Source of the DNA: UTCFX2 sp963827155
Lineage (GTDB): Bacteria > Chloroflexota > Anaerolineae > Anaerolineales > UBA4823
Length of the DNA stretch: 64,000 nucleotides
Assembly (NCBI GenBank): GCA_963827155.1
Contig: CAWGZV010000002.1
Location: 744,001 to 808,000 of the forward strand
Reading direction: 5' to 3'
Shown here one piece after another: positions 34,365 through 43,040 of the stretch; position 1 is the first letter of the stretch, and the number at the start of each line of letters is the position of its first letter. A program made the position numbers and the translations under genes. The notes below the pieces were generated by a model, which was not told the DNA's origin, did not search any database, and was given only the letters and a program-made list of their open reading frames with translations.

Positions 34365-35330
34365 TCAGGTTGAGACCATGCAATTTAAAAGACCGCGATC
34401 ATCGAAATGGGTTCGAAAGCGGTCGACAAATTGCTGAACTGTATAAAAATGACCTTGAGCTCCCTGCTGCTCCAGGCAGTAAGTCGCGGCAAGCGCGCCA
34501 ACTTGCCCGCAGACCTCAAGCGGGAAGCCGTGGTTTAACCCAGTTAGGAAGCCGCCGCGGAAGGCATCGCCGACACCGGTGGGATCTTTTATTTCAACAG
34601 GCGGGACGCTGGGGATGGTAAATCGGGCGGAGCGCGTGAATATCTCGGCGCCTTTCGAGCCGTGGGTGACGACCACGAAAGCTTCAGGTGAATTCTCGAA
34701 AACGCTTTCGGCGCTGAGCCCGTTAATTTTGGTGATCAACGCATACTCATAATCGTTTACGAACAGGGCGCGAGCGCCCTCGATGCCGCAGCGGAGATCG
34801 TCGGGCGAGAGGCGCACAATTTGCTGGGAGGGATCGTATATGTATGGAATGTCGAGCTCACGGCATTCCTGGCAGTACTGACCCATCGCAACGGGATCAT
34901 TGGGCGAGATCACGACCAGATCGGGAAAAGGCGACCGCTGACGCAGGGAGATCTGGGCGGCATGCGCCATTGCACCCGGGAAGAAGGAAGCAATTTGGGC
35001 ATTTGCCAGGTCGGTGTTGACAAAAAACGAGGCGGTAAAGACGCCAGGGATCGTGCGAACTCCGGAGGTGTCAATCCCTTTATGCTCCAGCTCGAGGCGG
35101 TAGGGCTCGAAGTCTTCGCCGACGGTCGCCCAAAGGTGCGGATGAGCTCCGAGCAGCGCCATGGTGTGAGCAATGTTGGGGGCGATCCCGCCAGGGGTGC
35201 GGACCATCGAGTCGACCAGGAAAGAAAGACTGATCGAATCCAGCTTTTCGGGTAAGAAATGATCCTTGAAATAACCAGGGAAGGTCATCAAGTAGTCGAA
35301 AGCGATTGATCCGGTTAGCAGGATGTTCAT
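34365..35330 (-). CDS. PfkB-family sugar/adenosine kinase
   Basis: 321 residues. It starts ILLTGSIAFDYLMTFPG, with the substrate-lid region and GGIAPNIAHTMALLGA near residue 50. The PfkB C-terminal signature is DPTGVGDAFRGGFLTGL, with the catalytic Asp in GVGDAF. The sequence style and the position next to ahcY favour adenosine kinase, which would remove adenosine formed by ahcY. Ribokinase-like alternatives cannot be excluded by sequence alone. Confidence 0.87.
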   Translation of the reverse strand: MNILLTGSIAFDYLMTFPGYFKDHFLPEKLDSISLSFLVDSMVRTPGGIAPNIAHTMALLGAHPHLWATVGEDFEPYRLELEHKGIDTSGVRTIPGVFTASFFVNTDLANAQIASFFPGAMAHAAQISLRQRSPFPDLVVISPNDPVAMGQYCQECRELDIPYIYDPSQQIVRLSPDDLRCGIEGARALFVNDYEYALITKINGLSAESVFENSPEAFVVVTHGSKGAEIFTRSARFTIPSVPPVEIKDPTGVGDAFRGGFLTGLNHGFPLEVCGQVGALAATYCLEQQGAQGHFYTVQQFVDRFRTHFDDRGLLNCMVST

Positions 35331-35399
35331 GATGCGTGGTTATTAACCCATTTCAGGCTGCCGTGTGATGAGGGTCGGCGGCAGGCACAGTCTTCTATT

Positions 35400-36482
35400 T
35401 TACTTCAATTTTTCAAAGACGGCGCGGCGGAGATTGCGGACATAAGGCGGCAGGATGACGCCATACTCGGTGACGATGGCGGTCAGCAGACGGTGCGGGG
35501 TGATATCAAAAGCCGGGTTGAGGGCACGGGCGCCAGAAGGAGCAGCCGGCTGACCCTGGTAGCTCAGCGAGAGGACTTCGAGCGGATCTCGCTGCTCGAT
35601 TGGGATTGCGGCCCCATCTGGGGCAGTCAAATCGATGGTAGAGGTTGGCAGCACGGCATAAACCGGGACGCGGTTGGCGTGGGCAGCAAGGGCGAGCATA
35701 TACGTGCCGATCTTGTTCGCCACATCACCGTTTGCGGCAGCCCGATCGGCGCCGAATAAGACCTTTTGGACTTCGCCGCTGGCAAGGAAGTAGCCAGCCG
35801 AGCTGTCGGTGATTATGTGGTAGGGGATCCCATACTGATCGAGCTCCCAGGCGGTGAGGCGCGAGCCCTGCAGGCGCGGGCGGGTCTCATCGACCAGGAC
35901 ATGGACCTGCTTGCCCTGTTCATGGGCCATGCGAATCGCTCCGAGGGCAGTGCCCCAGTCGACTCCGGCGAGCGAGCCGGTGTTGCAGTGGTGGATGATG
36001 GTATCGCCGTCATCGATCAGCGAAGCGCCGAAGAGCGCCATCTCCTGATTGGTGCGGATGTCATCTTCTGCAATCCGAAGGGCTTCGGATAGTACGGCTA
36101 TGCGAATAGTTTCGACCTTCGAAGCGAGAGTCTTTCCGATTTCCAGCCGGTTTGAAGCGGTATCGGCGGCAGCAAGCACCCGTCGAACTGCCCAATCCAG
36201 GTTTATCGCAGTCGGCCGCGCCTGACGGAGAATCTGTGCAGCGTTTTGTTGATCCGCAAGCAGCGCTTCCGGTCTGCGAGCTTTGGAGCGCAATGCGGAA
36301 AGCGCAAGCCCAAAGGCGGCGGCTGCGCCGATTGCCGGGGCGCCGCGCACAACCATCTCACGAATCGCCCAGGCGACATCTTCCGGTCTGGCACAGGTGA
36401 CATAGACGAGCTCGGCTGGCAGAAGGCGCTGGTCGATTAAACGCAGCTCCTGGCGCAGGTCGTCCCACTCCACAGTTCTCAT
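35400..36482 (-). CDS. mtnA: Methylthioribose-1-phosphate isomerase
   Basis: 360 residues from ATG 36482 (MRTVEWDDLRQELRLIDQ), which has a GGAAAGG upstream; the open frame reaches 36557 but the added part is not family-like. Key motifs are VRGAPAIGAAAAFGLAL, HHCNTGSLAGVDWGTALG with the catalytic cysteine, DETRPRLQGSRLTAWEL, and GADRAAANGDVANKIGTY with the catalytic Asp. MtnA opens the methionine salvage path from methylthioadenosine. The phosphorylase MtnP is not in view. With ahcY and the kinase it forms a cluster that recycles SAM by-products. Confidence 0.95.
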   Translation of the reverse strand: MRTVEWDDLRQELRLIDQRLLPAELVYVTCARPEDVAWAIREMVVRGAPAIGAAAAFGLALSALRSKARRPEALLADQQNAAQILRQARPTAINLDWAVRRVLAAADTASNRLEIGKTLASKVETIRIAVLSEALRIAEDDIRTNQEMALFGASLIDDGDTIIHHCNTGSLAGVDWGTALGAIRMAHEQGKQVHVLVDETRPRLQGSRLTAWELDQYGIPYHIITDSSAGYFLASGEVQKVLFGADRAAANGDVANKIGTYMLALAAHANRVPVYAVLPTSTIDLTAPDGAAIPIEQRDPLEVLSLSYQGQPAAPSGARALNPAFDITPHRLLTAIVTEYGVILPPYVRNLRRAVFEKLK

Positions 36483-36646
36483 GGTCTTTGCTGCCTTTCC
36501 TGCTGAATTCGGTTGGACAAGTTTAGCATCGTTGATTGCAGATGTCAATTTTTGCAAGAATCTGCAAATGTGGGAATGAACGGCTGAAAGATTTAAACGC
36601 TATGGTCACGAAGGTCGCAAAAGACTCCAAGTATTCATTTTTAAAA

Positions 36647-36731
36647 TTGATTTCACAAGATTGATTTCAAACTGCTGTTTTCAAAATGCTGTTTTCAAAA
36701 GACTGATTTCAAGAAGTTGCTTTCAATTTGA
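36647..36731. repeat. Six degenerate 14-bp tandem repeats (TGNTTTCAAAA)
   Basis: Units start at 36647, 36661, 36676, 36690, 36704 and 36718, with 14-base spacing except one of 15. Each contains TTTCA preceded by TG or TTG plus one base. They sit in the AT-rich 36558-36792 gap between the divergent mtnA and slt genes. No gene is seen in this gap. Confidence 0.75.
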
Positions 36732-36792
36732 TTATTCGCCAAGAGAGATGGACGATCGCATATTTATGGAAAAATAATCGATAGGGACGTGC

Positions 36793-36822
36793 TTGACAGG
36801 TTTGGCGCACTTCAGTTATATT
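36793..36822 (+). promoter_or_regulatory. Promoter of the lytic transglycosylase gene
   Basis: -35 TTGACA (36793-36798) and -10 TTATAT or TATATT (36816-36822) with 17-18 bases between them, about 40 bases before the ATG at 36861. Confidence 0.65.
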
Positions 36823-36860
36823 GATCCAATGGATGAGGATCGACAAATCCATCGGCGAGA

Positions 36861-39332
36861 ATGCTCCGCCTGCATATGTGGACGCTGATCGCGATCATTT
36901 TATTGGTCTCATTAATGGTCTCAGCCTGGCTGCCCGGCTGCACACGCTCTGCTCCACCCCTCAGGTCGGATGAAACCGTCGAGACCGGCACAGGCGGAGA
37001 GATCCCCAAAACGCTGGCAGAGACCACAAACGAGGCGCCTCAGCAGCCTACTCCCACCTTCACCCCGCTACCCTTGCCAACCCCGCTGCCAGCGGCGCGG
37101 ATTGCGAGCGGCGATCAAGCGCTGCTGAACGGCGATTGGGAAATAGCGCTCGAGGAATTCCAGCTCGGGCTAGCCAATTCAAACGAACCCGATGTCCAAT
37201 CTGCAGCCCTGTTGGGCAGCGCCAGAGCGTACCTGATGGGACGCAACACCTACGAGGCAATCCTGCTGCTGGAGCGGCTGATCAAGGAATACTCTGACTC
37301 CCGCCAGACCGCGAGCGCCCATTTCTTCCTCGGTCAGGCCTACGAACAGGAAGAACGCTTCAGCGAGGCGGCGCAGGAATATCTGCTTTTCATGTCGCTC
37401 AAACCGGGCGCGATCGACGGCTATATGCTCAATCTCCGGGGGGATGCCTTATTTGAAGCCGGCGATTACAGCGGGGCGGCGAATGATTTTCAGGCTGCGG
37501 CGAGCGCTCCCAGCCTGCTGGACGAGATCCAACTGCGGTTAAAGCTGGCTCGCTCCTACGCAATCGCGGGCGACTACCCCACTGCCCTGGCGCTGTACGA
37601 CGATATTTATCAGCGCACGAACAATGAATACACCCGGGCGCTGGTGGATTTAAGGAAAGGCCAGGCTTATACCGCCCTGGGGCAGACCGAAAACGCCCAA
37701 TCGGCTTACCTGGACGCAGTAAACAACTACCCGATGGCTTACGAGAGCTACTCGGCGCTGGTTGCGCTGGTGGAGGCCGGGATCGAGGTGAACGAGCTCC
37801 AGCGCGGGATTGTAGACTACCACGCCGGGCAATACGGACCGGCGCTGGCGGCATTCGACCACTACCTGCAGCACAGCCCTGCCGACCCGGCGACGGCACG
37901 CTACTATTATGGGCTGACTGCCTATGCGCAAGGTAACTACGATGAGGCGATCCGCCAGTGGGATGCGGTGATCGACGGCTTCGCCGAGCACCACCTGTGG
38001 GATAAAGCCTGGGAGCAGAAAGCCTACACGCAGTGGGCAAACCTGGGGCAGTACGACCAGGCGATCGAGACGCTGGCGAATTTCAGCGAGCGCACCCCGG
38101 GCGATCCGCGCGCCGCAGAATTCCTGGTCGATGCCGGGCTGGTCGCCGAGCGCGCAGACAAACTCCACCAGGCTATCGAATTTTGGGAAAAGCAGGCGAG
38201 CGTCTACCCGAACGACGAGCGAACCTCGCGCTCACGCTTTCTGGCAGCCCTGGCGCGTTACCGGTTGAAGGAATTCCCGGCTGCGGCGGAAGCCTTCAGA
38301 CGCTTTACTGCCGAAGCGGTCAGCCTGGAGGACCGGGCGGCGGGGAATTTCTGGTTGGGTAAGGCGCTGCGCGGCGCGGGCGACGATGCCGCGGCGCAGG
38401 CTGCCTGGGAGACGGCGGCAGGGATCGACCCGACCGGCTACTACTCCGAGCGAAGCCGCGATTATGCCAAGGGGCGGGAGGCTTACGAGCCTCCGCAAAG
38501 CTACGACCTTGGCTTCGATATGGCAGCAGAGCGAGCAAAAGCAGCCGAATGGGTCAAGACGACCTTCAGCCTGCCGCCCGAGACCGACCTGAGCGGACCC
38601 GGCGACCTGGTGACTGACCCCTACCTGAGAAGAGGGCTGGAGCTTTGGAATCTGGGGCTCTACGACGAAGCGCGCGGCGAGTTCGAAGTGCTGAGGACGC
38701 TCTCACAGAACGACCCAGGGCGGACATTCCGGCTGGCGAACCTGTTCATGGACCTGGGCGCCTACCGACCGGCGATCATGGCGGCGCGGCAGGTGCTGAA
38801 CCTGGCGGGGATGGACGACGCCACCTCGCTCAGCGCACCACCCTATTTCAACCACATCCGTTTCGGCTCATATTACAGCGACCTGGTGATGCCGCTGGCG
38901 CAGGAGTACGGCTTCCACCCGCTGTTCTTGTTCGCGCTGATCCGACAGGAAAGCCTGTTCGAGGGCTTTGTGAATTCTTCGGCGGGGGCGCGCGGATTGA
39001 TGCAGATCATGCCGCAGACCGGGAATGAGATTGCCGCCAACCTGGGCTGGCCAGAGGGCTACACCGACCAGGACCTCTACCGCCCGAATGTGAGCCTGCG
39101 GCTGGGGGTGGACTACCTGGACCACCAAAGGGAGCAGCTTGACGGAGATATGTTCGCGGCGCTGGCAGCGTACAACGGGGGACCCGGGAACGCGGCGGAG
39201 TGGAAGAAGCTGGCGCAGGACGACCCGGACCTGTTTTTGGAGGTGATCCGGTTTGAGGAGACGCGGAACTATTTAAAAAGGATTTACGAGAATTTCAATA
39301 TTTACCGGCTGATTTACAATAGGACACCGTAA
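36861..39332 (+). CDS. Soluble lytic murein transglycosylase with TPR repeats
   Basis: 823 residues. The N-terminal signal ends in a lipobox-like LPGC, then a Thr/Pro linker (PTPTFTPLPLPTPLP). A long alpha-superhelix of TPR-like repeats (about residues 75-620) follows. The C-terminal SLT domain has the catalytic Glu in LFALIRQESLFEGFVNSSAG, then ARGLMQIMPQTGNEIA and ALAAYNGGPGNAAEW. It cuts peptidoglycan glycan strands from outside the membrane. The overall plan resembles Slt70, with the helical ring built from TPRs. Transcribed alone from the 36793 promoter. Confidence 0.93.
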   Translation: MLRLHMWTLIAIILLVSLMVSAWLPGCTRSAPPLRSDETVETGTGGEIPKTLAETTNEAPQQPTPTFTPLPLPTPLPAARIASGDQALLNGDWEIALEEFQLGLANSNEPDVQSAALLGSARAYLMGRNTYEAILLLERLIKEYSDSRQTASAHFFLGQAYEQEERFSEAAQEYLLFMSLKPGAIDGYMLNLRGDALFEAGDYSGAANDFQAAASAPSLLDEIQLRLKLARSYAIAGDYPTALALYDDIYQRTNNEYTRALVDLRKGQAYTALGQTENAQSAYLDAVNNYPMAYESYSALVALVEAGIEVNELQRGIVDYHAGQYGPALAAFDHYLQHSPADPATARYYYGLTAYAQGNYDEAIRQWDAVIDGFAEHHLWDKAWEQKAYTQWANLGQYDQAIETLANFSERTPGDPRAAEFLVDAGLVAERADKLHQAIEFWEKQASVYPNDERTSRSRFLAALARYRLKEFPAAAEAFRRFTAEAVSLEDRAAGNFWLGKALRGAGDDAAAQAAWETAAGIDPTGYYSERSRDYAKGREAYEPPQSYDLGFDMAAERAKAAEWVKTTFSLPPETDLSGPGDLVTDPYLRRGLELWNLGLYDEARGEFEVLRTLSQNDPGRTFRLANLFMDLGAYRPAIMAARQVLNLAGMDDATSLSAPPYFNHIRFGSYYSDLVMPLAQEYGFHPLFLFALIRQESLFEGFVNSSAGARGLMQIMPQTGNEIAANLGWPEGYTDQDLYRPNVSLRLGVDYLDHQREQLDGDMFAALAAYNGGPGNAAEWKKLAQDDPDLFLEVIRFEETRNYLKRIYENFNIYRLIYNRTP

Positions 39333-39340
39333 ATTAGAAC

Positions 39341-41031
39341 TTAGGGGACTTCCGTCCCAATCACCTGCGCCTGGGGGGCAGTCTGGAGGTACCAGGCGAA
39401 GATGTTGGCGAAGCGATCGGCGGGGTCGTAGAGGGGGCCCATGCTGACGCCGAAAATCGAGCTGTCGACGGCATAGGTGTAGGTGGGGTAAAAGAGCAGC
39501 AAAGCGGGGATTTCAGAAGCGAAACGGACCTGGAAATTGCGGTATAAGCGCGTGCGCTGGGTGATGTCATCGAAGACGCGCGCCTGCTCGATAAACTCGG
39601 AAGCCTGACGGTCGTCCCATTGGGCATAGTTCTGCCCAGAGGTTATCTGCGACTGGTGCCAGAAGGGATAGGGATCGGGGTCTGGGGAGCGGGTGAAATC
39701 GAGCTCGACCAGGGCGGCTTGATAAGTGCGCGGGTCGAGGTAATCACTGATCAGCTCGGCCTGAGGCACCGCTTTGAGGTTCGCAACCACCCCAAGGCGC
39801 GCCCAATCTTGCTGAACGCGGGTGGCAATTGAAATGTAAGGCTCTACATCGGGATAGACCAGCTCGAACTGCAAGGCGAGGCCATCTTTGGCTCGGGCAG
39901 CGCCGCCTTCCGCCGGGAACGTATAGCCCAGGTCTTTCAAGAGGCGGACGGCTTCGTCTGGGTTAAATTCGCTCGGGCGAGCGGCCTCATAATAAGCCCA
40001 GGATTCGGGGAAAATCGGGCTGGAGGCTGGAATGGCTTGCCCGCCCAAAATATTGTTGATGATCCAGGTGCGGTTGAGACCGAGCATCAGGGCGCGGCGC
40101 ACTTCGGTCTCGCGGAAAAATGGGAGCTCGGAATCATCCAGGTTAAGATAGAGCAGTGTGAGCTTCGGCAGGCGCCCGGTGTTGATCCGCAGGTTTTCAT
40201 TTTTAAGAACTTCCGGCAGAAGCGCGGTCGGGATGTTGCCGAGACCTTTGATAATGCCCTCGCTGTAGGCGTTAATCGCGCTCTGAAAGTCGGGATAATA
40301 GCGGAAGGTGAGATCCTGGATAAACGGCCTGCGAGCGTAATAATCGGGGTTAACCTGAAGGTTGAGCCCGAGGATCTGGTTGTTTTCAACCTCGAGGGCT
40401 TTGAATTTAAACATCCCGGAGCCGACCGGCTGGAGATTGGCGGGCGAAGCGATGAACTCTGCCGGTGGAGATTCGCAAAGATATGCTGCGGCACGATCCC
40501 GATGCTGAGGTAATCTAAGAATGGGGAGAAGGCTTCTGGGAGCTCGAACTGGACGGTGCTCTCATTCAATGCGATGACTTTGACTTGCTTCCAAAACTGG
40601 CGGATATCCTCCGGCACCGGCATGCCGTCGTCCTGGAGCAAGCCGATGGTGAAAACTACGTCGGCGCTGGTGAGCGGTTGACCATCGTGCCAGACTGCGC
40701 CTTTGCGGATCGAGAAACTGTAGCGTGTACCGTCCTTTGAGATGCCCCAGGTCTCAGCCAGGTCGCCGTAAGGCAAACCGCGCTCGTCAAAGCGCACCAG
40801 GCTGCTGAAAATCAGGCGGTCGACGTCGTAATCCACCTGGTTGTAGAAGTCCAGGAGCGGGTTGAGGCGCAGCGGGGCACCGATCAACGCCTCGGAGTAG
40901 CTGCCTCCGACCACCGGCTGGTCGGCTGTTTCGCCTTCGGTAGGGAGAGGGATTTCCTGGCTGAGGAGCACCACTCCGATCGCGATCAGAGAGACGAAGA
41001 CAACCAGGATTTGCCAGCGCAGATGTTTCAA
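39341..41031 (-). CDS. Peptide/nickel-type ABC transporter substrate-binding protein (family 5), one-base frameshift
   Basis: Starts MKHLRWQILVVFVSLIAIGV, a signal anchor, then the family-5 pattern LNPLLDFYNQVDYDVDRLIF and AVWHDGQPLTSADVVFTI. At about 40461-40468 the frame changes from PQHIFANLH to AEFIASPANLQPVGSGMFK, and the second frame continues to 39341. Adding one base restores 563 residues. No permease or ATPase lies next to it, so it must borrow a translocator or act alone. It is convergent with slt and upstream-adjacent to secG. Confidence 0.88.
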
Positions 41032-41071
41032 TTGAAATTTATTGCGAACGCGGGCGGGGTTGATCGATAAA

Positions 41072-41296
41072 TCAAATCACCAGCAAGGTCGCGGCAATGG
41101 CCAGGGTGAAGAAAAGAACGCTCAAACCAATGGTCACTCGAAAGAGCACTTTTTCAATTCCACGGCGAGCAGTGAAAATCCCCCCGGTATCGCCGCCGGT
41201 CAAGCCGCCCAGCCCAGCGCCTTTACTCTGCATGATGACGCTGGCGATGAGGGCAATTGACGTTATAATCAAAGCAATATCAATATAAGTTGACAC
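41072..41296 (-). CDS. secG: Protein translocase subunit SecG
   Basis: 74 residues. Two transmembrane helices (ALIITSIALIASVIM; LFRVTIGLSVLFFTLAIAATL) flank the conserved cytosolic loop SKGAGLGGLTGGDTGGIF. The GTG at 41296 is chosen because AGGAGG is 5 bases upstream; the frame is open to 41341 without reason. SecG aids SecYEG export. Confidence 0.94.
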   Translation of the reverse strand: MSTYIDIALIITSIALIASVIMQSKGAGLGGLTGGDTGGIFTARRGIEKVLFRVTIGLSVLFFTLAIAATLLVI

Positions 41297-41361
41297 AAAA
41301 TCCTCCTGAACCCAAGTCCGTCCGATTAGAAAATAATCCAACCGGGTGAAAAGCAGGGGGG

Positions 41362-41390
41362 ATTATACCTTTCGTACGGGAATACGTCAA
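41362..41390 (-). promoter_or_regulatory. secG promoter
   Basis: Minus strand: -35 TTGACG (41390-41385), 17-base spacer, -10 TATAAT (41367-41362), about 65 bases before the GTG at 41296. Confidence 0.75.
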
Positions 41391-41417
41391 ATCCCGATTG
41401 CGGGGACTCTTCCATAA

Positions 41418-42479
41418 ATGCCCGAGATCATCGTCAATTTACACATGCACACCCCTTATTCGGACGGATTCGGAACGCATGCCCAGATCGCTCAGGCAGC
41501 GCTGAAAGCCGGGCTGGACGCGGTAATCGTCACAGATCACAATGTGTACGTCGACGGTCCTGAACGGTATTACGAAGAAGGCGAGCGGAGAGTACTGCTG
41601 CTGGTGGGCGAAGAGATCCACGATCCGGTTCGGCAGCCGCAAAAAAGCCACCTGCTGGTATTTGGAGTCAACGATGAGCTCGCGCCACTGAATGGAGACC
41701 TGCAAGCTTTACTGAAGGAAATCAAGAAGCGCGGCGGGATCGCCTTTGCGGCTCATCCCACCGACCCGGCTGCGGCGGTGTTTGCAGAGGAAGACCTTTC
41801 ATGGGAAGATTGGCAGGTCGAAGGGTTGAGCGGATTGGAGATCTGGAACGCAATGTCGGAGTTTAAATCGCTGCTGCGATCCTACCCGCATGCGATCTAC
41901 TACGCCTTCAATCCGGACCGGATTGCGCATGGACCCTTCAGCCAGACTCTGGCAAAATGGGACGAACAGCTTGCGAGCGGGAAGCGCATGGCTGCGATCG
42001 GCGGCTCGGACGCACACGCCCTGCCTGCCAGATTAGGACCTTTGAAGAAGACGCTGTTTCCATACGAATACCATTTCCGGTCGATCAACACCCACCTGCT
42101 GATCAAGGAACCGCTCAGCGGAGAAGTGGAGAAAGACCGGAATCTCATTTTTCAGGCGATGGGCGGAGGGCGGGGATTTGTCGCCAACGACCTGCCTGCT
42201 CCCAGCCAGGGATTCCGATTCAGCGCCAACGGCTTCGAGCAGCGCGCCGGGATGGGGGAGGCGATTCTCGCAAAGGGTGGGGTCACCTTGCAGGCGCGCA
42301 TCCCGCGTCCGGCAAACGTCCGCCTGCTGCGGGACGGGCAGAAGGTAGCCCAATGGCTAAGCCAAGATCTGTGCACGCACATCACCAGCGAGCCAGGTGC
42401 ATACCGGCTGGAGGTCAAGATCAATTTTAAAGGTAGGGAGGTAGGCTGGATTTACAGCAATCCGATTTATGTACGGTGA
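41418..42479 (+). CDS. PHP-domain metal-dependent phosphoesterase
   Basis: 353 residues. The PHP metal motifs are in order: NLHMHTPYSDG, TDHNVY, GEEIH, FAAHP and GGSDAHALPARLG. The first ~230 residues form the PHP barrel; the last ~100 look like a beta-rich tail (GVTLQARIPRPANVRLLRDGQ). PHP proteins of this stand-alone type hydrolyse phosphoesters, including nucleotides; the substrate is unknown. It is divergent from secG and co-directional with the PilZ gene. Confidence 0.88.
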   Translation: MPEIIVNLHMHTPYSDGFGTHAQIAQAALKAGLDAVIVTDHNVYVDGPERYYEEGERRVLLLVGEEIHDPVRQPQKSHLLVFGVNDELAPLNGDLQALLKEIKKRGGIAFAAHPTDPAAAVFAEEDLSWEDWQVEGLSGLEIWNAMSEFKSLLRSYPHAIYYAFNPDRIAHGPFSQTLAKWDEQLASGKRMAAIGGSDAHALPARLGPLKKTLFPYEYHFRSINTHLLIKEPLSGEVEKDRNLIFQAMGGGRGFVANDLPAPSQGFRFSANGFEQRAGMGEAILAKGGVTLQARIPRPANVRLLRDGQKVAQWLSQDLCTHITSEPGAYRLEVKINFKGREVGWIYSNPIYVR

Positions 42480-42563
42480 TGTAAAACCATACAACGAGCG
42501 TGCTCAATCATCCAATAAGGAGCTGGACTTGAGGTTGAAAGCAGGTGTAAAGGAGCGACGAAG

Positions 42564-42926
42564 ATGACCGGTGAATCTGTGGATCGGCGAAAGAAAGAAC
42601 GAAAGCTGTTGACCTTTTTTTCTCGTGTGATAGACAACACGAACGGGCGGCTATTAGGATACCTGGTGGATATGTCTGCCAACGGGGCATTGATCGTCGG
42701 AAACTTGGCATTGAAAGTCAATTCGGAATTCGCTTTGAGGTTCGACCTGCCGGAAGACTATGCCGAGAAACAACAGCTGCTGCTCACAATGAAAGTCATC
42801 TGGTGCCAGCCGGACCCAGACCCGGAGCTCTACCGCACCGGCTTGAAGCTGGTGCGTGCGGCGGACAGCGATCTGACGATCATGCAGAAGATGATCGCAG
42901 AGTACGGCTTAAATAAGGTGATCTAA
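42564..42926 (+). CDS. PilZ-domain protein, probable cyclic-di-GMP receptor
   Basis: 120 residues, essentially one PilZ domain. The N-terminal RRKKER holds an RxxxR motif, and a D/NxSxxG box reads DMSANGALIV, spaced as in c-di-GMP-binding PilZ domains. An AAAGGAG precedes the ATG. The target of the signal is not evident from neighbours. Confidence 0.87.
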   Translation: MTGESVDRRKKERKLLTFFSRVIDNTNGRLLGYLVDMSANGALIVGNLALKVNSEFALRFDLPEDYAEKQQLLLTMKVIWCQPDPDPELYRTGLKLVRAADSDLTIMQKMIAEYGLNKVI

Positions 42927-43040
42927 CAGCCGCATTCGAGAGAGATACACTGTACTGGCTGAATTTCAGCGCGGGGGGTGGATATATCTCGCCTCAAGCC
43001 AGAAGCGATATTTCTCTTCACATTCAAGGGACGGTTCTGG

